Assembly: GCF_052145335.1 (NCBI RefSeq)
Contig: NZ_JBKQOU010000242.1
Coordinates: forward strand, 1 to 7,359
Reading direction: 5' to 3'
Length of the DNA: 7,359 nt
From: Rhodoblastus sp052145335
GTDB lineage: Bacteria; Pseudomonadota; Alphaproteobacteria; Rhizobiales; Beijerinckiaceae
Shown here: in pieces, positions 5,644 through 7,359 of the stretch
How positions within the stretch are numbered: the first letter of the stretch is position 1
How the letters are laid out: every line of letters starts with the position of its first letter
The notes under the pieces: model-generated
The model's input: only the letters and a program-made list of their open reading frames with translations
What the model was told of the DNA's origin: nothing
Databases searched by the model: none
Position numbers and translations under genes: made by a program

Positions 5644-6560
5644 GACCCACCGCCAATTTGCCCAAGCGATGACGTTCGACCCGTTGCGTGAACCTCGCGG
5701 ACGATCACAAGCCATGCGCTCGCGGCATGCGACAGATAGGCGCCGCGCCGCCAAAGCATTGCCATATTCCAGTCGGTGTGCGGCTCATGAAGCAGAACAT
5801 GGCTGACTGCGGGGTGTCTGCGCCGCTCGGCGATCATTCGCGGCAGGAAAGCGACGCCAAGGCCCGCCGCCGCCAGTTCGACGAGGAAATCGATTTGGAC
5901 GCTCTGCGCGGCGATGACCGGCTCGAATTCATGGCGCCGGCAGGCGTCGAGAATGATTCGGTTCAGAGCAAAGCCGGTTTCGAACAAAACAAAGGGCGTA
6001 TCTTTCAAGTCGACGAGCGTCAGGGTTGATCGACCGGCGAGGGCATGGTCCGACCGCAGCAGCGCGACAAGCGGTTCATGCCAGACCGCCTGCCATTCGA
6101 ATTCCTCGGAAACGGGCAGCAGCGAGCCGGCCAGATCAATCTCTCCCGCTCGAAGAAATTCTTCCAGGCGGTCGCTGCCATGTTCGAAAAGACGGACGTC
6201 AATGCCTGGATGGCGCTGACGGAACACGGAGAACACCTGCGCGAACAGAATGTTCGAGCCGATGAGTGGCAGGCCCAGCCTCAACACGCCTTTTTTCAAT
6301 CCGCGCAGGTCGTCGAGTTCCGCAATGAGATCGTCGCGCTGCGCCAGCATCCCGACCGCTTGTCGGTAAACGACCTCTCCCACGGCCGTCAGCGTGCTGC
6401 GATGTCCGATACGGTCGAGCAGCGGAAACCCAAGCTCGTCCTCAAGCCGCCTGACGGCCTTACTGACCGTCGACTGGGTGGCGAAGATCGTCTCGGCCGC
6501 CTGCGAAAAGCCGCCCTGGCGCACGACCTCGACAAAGGCGCGGAGTGTCCGAAGTTCCAT
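5640..6560 (-). CDS. LysR-type transcriptional regulator, CidR-like
   Basis: A 306-residue protein of standard LysR length. The N-terminal winged helix-turn-helix is plain: LRAFVEVVRQGGFSQAAE (6-23), then recognition helix STVSKAVRRLEDELG (30-44) and the LLDR/LTAVGE wing. Residues from about 90 to 300 form the periplasmic-binding-protein-like effector domain (GVLRLGLPLIGS, AGEIDLAGSLLP, AAGLGVAFLPRMI). The start is supported by AAGGA (complement of 6567-6571) 6 nt before the ATG. It is transcribed divergently from cidA, as cidR is from cidA-cidB in Bacillus and Staphylococcus, where CidR activates cidAB in response to weak acids or overflow metabolism. By analogy it probably controls the adjacent cidAB pair and itself. 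That role is inferred from position; the family is certain. Confidence 0.93.
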   Translation of the reverse strand: MELRTLRAFVEVVRQGGFSQAAETIFATQSTVSKAVRRLEDELGFPLLDRIGHRSTLTAVGEVVYRQAVGMLAQRDDLIAELDDLRGLKKGVLRLGLPLIGSNILFAQVFSVFRQRHPGIDVRLFEHGSDRLEEFLRAGEIDLAGSLLPVSEEFEWQAVWHEPLVALLRSDHALAGRSTLTLVDLKDTPFVLFETGFALNRIILDACRRHEFEPVIAAQSVQIDFLVELAAAGLGVAFLPRMIAERRRHPAVSHVLLHEPHTDWNMAMLWRRGAYLSHAASAWLVIVREVHATGRTSSLGQIGGGS

Positions 6561-6562
6561 GT

Positions 6563-6581
6563 TTATTCCTTAGCAGAATAA
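6563..6581. promoter_or_regulatory. 19-bp dyad in the cidR-cidA intergenic region, likely LysR operator
   Basis: TTATTC (6563-6568) and GAATAA (6576-6581) are perfect complements separated by 7 nt, giving the T-N11-A type symmetry usual for LysR sites (ATTC, 7 nt, GAAT). It begins 2 nt beyond the regulator's start codon and covers its SD, so occupancy could repress regulator translation initiation or transcription. It is about 70 nt upstream of the cidA start. Binding is inferred. Confidence 0.5.
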
Positions 6582-6601
6582 TTTCTAGTCAAACAAGTCA
6601 T

Positions 6602-6630
6602 TTTACGCATGTTGCATCGCGGCATATATA
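6602..6630 (+). promoter_or_regulatory. Candidate cidA promoter
   Basis: TTTACG (6602-6607) and TATATA (6625-6630) are 17 nt apart, 4 of 6 matches each to the sigma-70 consensus, in the only AT-rich stretch before cidA. Transcription would start near 6637, leaving a very short leader directly before the SD. The shifted TATATT (6627-6632) is a better -10 but has worse spacing. Confidence 0.35.
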
Positions 6631-6650
6631 TTTTCCGCAGGAGCAATGTC

Positions 6651-7073
6651 ATGACCTCACGAGAACTCACCGTCAGCTTTCGCCGCGGCGTCCACCGCAG
6701 CTCTCTCGCCCAGATCGGCCTGATCGTCGTCTTCTGGTTCATCGGCGAGACGTCGGTCCGCCTGACTGGACTTCCGCTGCCTGGCGGCATGGTCGGCCTG
6801 GCTTTGGCTCTGGTCCTGCTGGCGAACAATCGCATCAGCCTTTTCAGCATGCGGCGCGGCGCCCAATGGTTTCTCGCCGAGATGATCCTGTTCTTCGTGC
6901 CCGCCGTGCTGGCGATCATTGATCACCGCGAGTTTCTCGGGCTGCTCGGGCTCAAAATCCTGATCGTCATCTTTGTCGGCACCGCGACGGTGATGGGGGT
7001 AACCGCCCTCACCGTCGATTTTTGCTATCGCTGGAGGTCGAGGCATGTCCATGTCGATCATGCCGTGGGCTAA
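6651..7073 (+). CDS. cidA: CidA/LrgA family holin-like membrane protein
   Basis: A 140-residue inner-membrane protein with four predicted hydrophobic segments (about 20-37, 43-60, 71-90, 97-126) and a basic, Arg-rich N-terminus. The signature LPLPGGMVGLALAL (41-54) matches the conserved L-PG--GL motif of CidA/LrgA, and FFVPAVLAI (81-89) matches the family's FFVPA segment. Length fits the family. The start at ATG 6651 has CAGGAG (6638-6643) 7 nt upstream; an in-frame start at 6609 lacks an SD. Its 3' end overlaps cidB by 29 nt, implying translational coupling. CidA-CidB pairs are described as holin/antiholin-like controllers of murein hydrolase activity and, for LrgAB and plant PLGG1 relatives, as transporters of small organic acids (pyruvate, glycolate). 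Which role applies here cannot be read from sequence. Confidence 0.87.
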   Translation: MTSRELTVSFRRGVHRSSLAQIGLIVVFWFIGETSVRLTGLPLPGGMVGLALALVLLANNRISLFSMRRGAQWFLAEMILFFVPAVLAIIDHREFLGLLGLKILIVIFVGTATVMGVTALTVDFCYRWRSRHVHVDHAVG

Positions 7074-7359
7074 CCCCCTCGCGCAGGCGGTGCTGTGGTC
7101 CGCAGTCACCATCGCATTCTATAGCGCGGCCAAACGCCTCTATCGGCGCTGGCCGCGCTGGTGGCTCATGCCTCTTGCCGTGACGCCGGCGCTCCTGATC
7201 ATCGCGGTCCTTTCCGTCCACATGACCTATCACGACTATATCCGCGACACCGGCTGGCTCGTCACCCTGCTCGGACCGGCGACCGTCGCCTTTGCGGCGC
7301 CCATTTATGAGCAACGCGCGATGATCCGCCGCCAATGGCCGGTGCTGGCCGCCGGGATG
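7045..7359 (+). CDS. cidB: CidB/LrgB family membrane protein, 3' truncated by the window end
   Basis: The first 105 codons of an open frame that runs off the window. The start ATG 7045 has GGAGG (7033-7037) 7 nt upstream, inside the cidA reading frame. Hydrophobic segments lie at about 11-28, 41-58 and 71-86. The motif LGPATVAFAAPIYEQR (76-91) is the hallmark of CidB/LrgB proteins (LGPATVALA-PLY-Q). The usual length is about 230-240 residues, so roughly half is present. It overlaps cidA by 29 nt and would be co-transcribed with it. It is expected to form the membrane partner of CidA. A later ATG at 7051 or 7060 is possible but has a less suitable SD distance. Confidence 0.9.
   Translation, partial: MSMSIMPWANPLAQAVLWSAVTIAFYSAAKRLYRRWPRWWLMPLAVTPALLIIAVLSVHMTYHDYIRDTGWLVTLLGPATVAFAAPIYEQRAMIRRQWPVLAAGM

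Noticed and set aside
6045..6581. Plus-strand open frame of 178 residues
   Set aside because: It is antisense to the LysR gene and has no recognisable features.
1..7359. CRISPR array, insertion sequence, phage or defence genes
   Set aside because: No regularly spaced repeats, transposase or integrase motifs, or known defence domains were visible on either strand.

Overview
The window is GC-rich, with strong Shine-Dalgarno (SD) sequences, typical of an alphaproteobacterium. A Hyphomicrobiales relative (rhizobial or methylotroph type) is likely from base composition and protein flavour, but no marker gene fixes the taxon. It looks like an accessory part of a chromosome: intact single-gene units alternate with decayed fragments. 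I see no transposase, integrase, tRNA, rRNA or CRISPR array.

Left part (1-3516), plus strand. A two-Rossmann FAD/NAD(P)-binding oxidoreductase (22-1422) is followed by a 0.3 kb non-coding gap with two inverted repeats. Next is a large protein (1747-3516) with an N-terminal Rieske [2Fe-2S] domain and a long, His-rich, apparently all-helical C-terminal part that I cannot assign. The two could be a reductase and an iron-sulfur partner, but the gap means this rests on proximity only.

Middle part (3517-4864), plus strand. A YbaK/ProX-type aminoacyl-tRNA deacylase (3700-4173) overlaps by four bases a short reading frame (4170-4370) that looks like the C-terminal end of a response-regulator receiver domain. 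After it comes a small conserved protein of unknown function (4457-4810).

Gene graveyard (4865-5643). An isochorismatase-family hydrolase remnant on the minus strand (frameshifted, N-terminus missing) lies head-to-head with an acyl-CoA thioesterase remnant on the plus strand (N-terminus missing, frameshifted). Both have lost the ends that face each other. One deletion that removed a shared divergent promoter region and both 5' ends is the simplest explanation.

Right part (5640-7359). A LysR-type regulator (minus strand) is divergent from cidA (6651-7073), which overlaps cidB (7045 onward, cut by the window end). This is the classic cidR-cidA-cidB arrangement for a holin-like or organic-acid-transport membrane system. 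A 19-bp dyad lies in the divergent intergenic region, over the regulator's own ribosome binding site.

The most interesting points are the Rieske/helical fusion protein and the doubly truncated pseudogene pair. Nothing here amounts to a clearly new multi-gene system.
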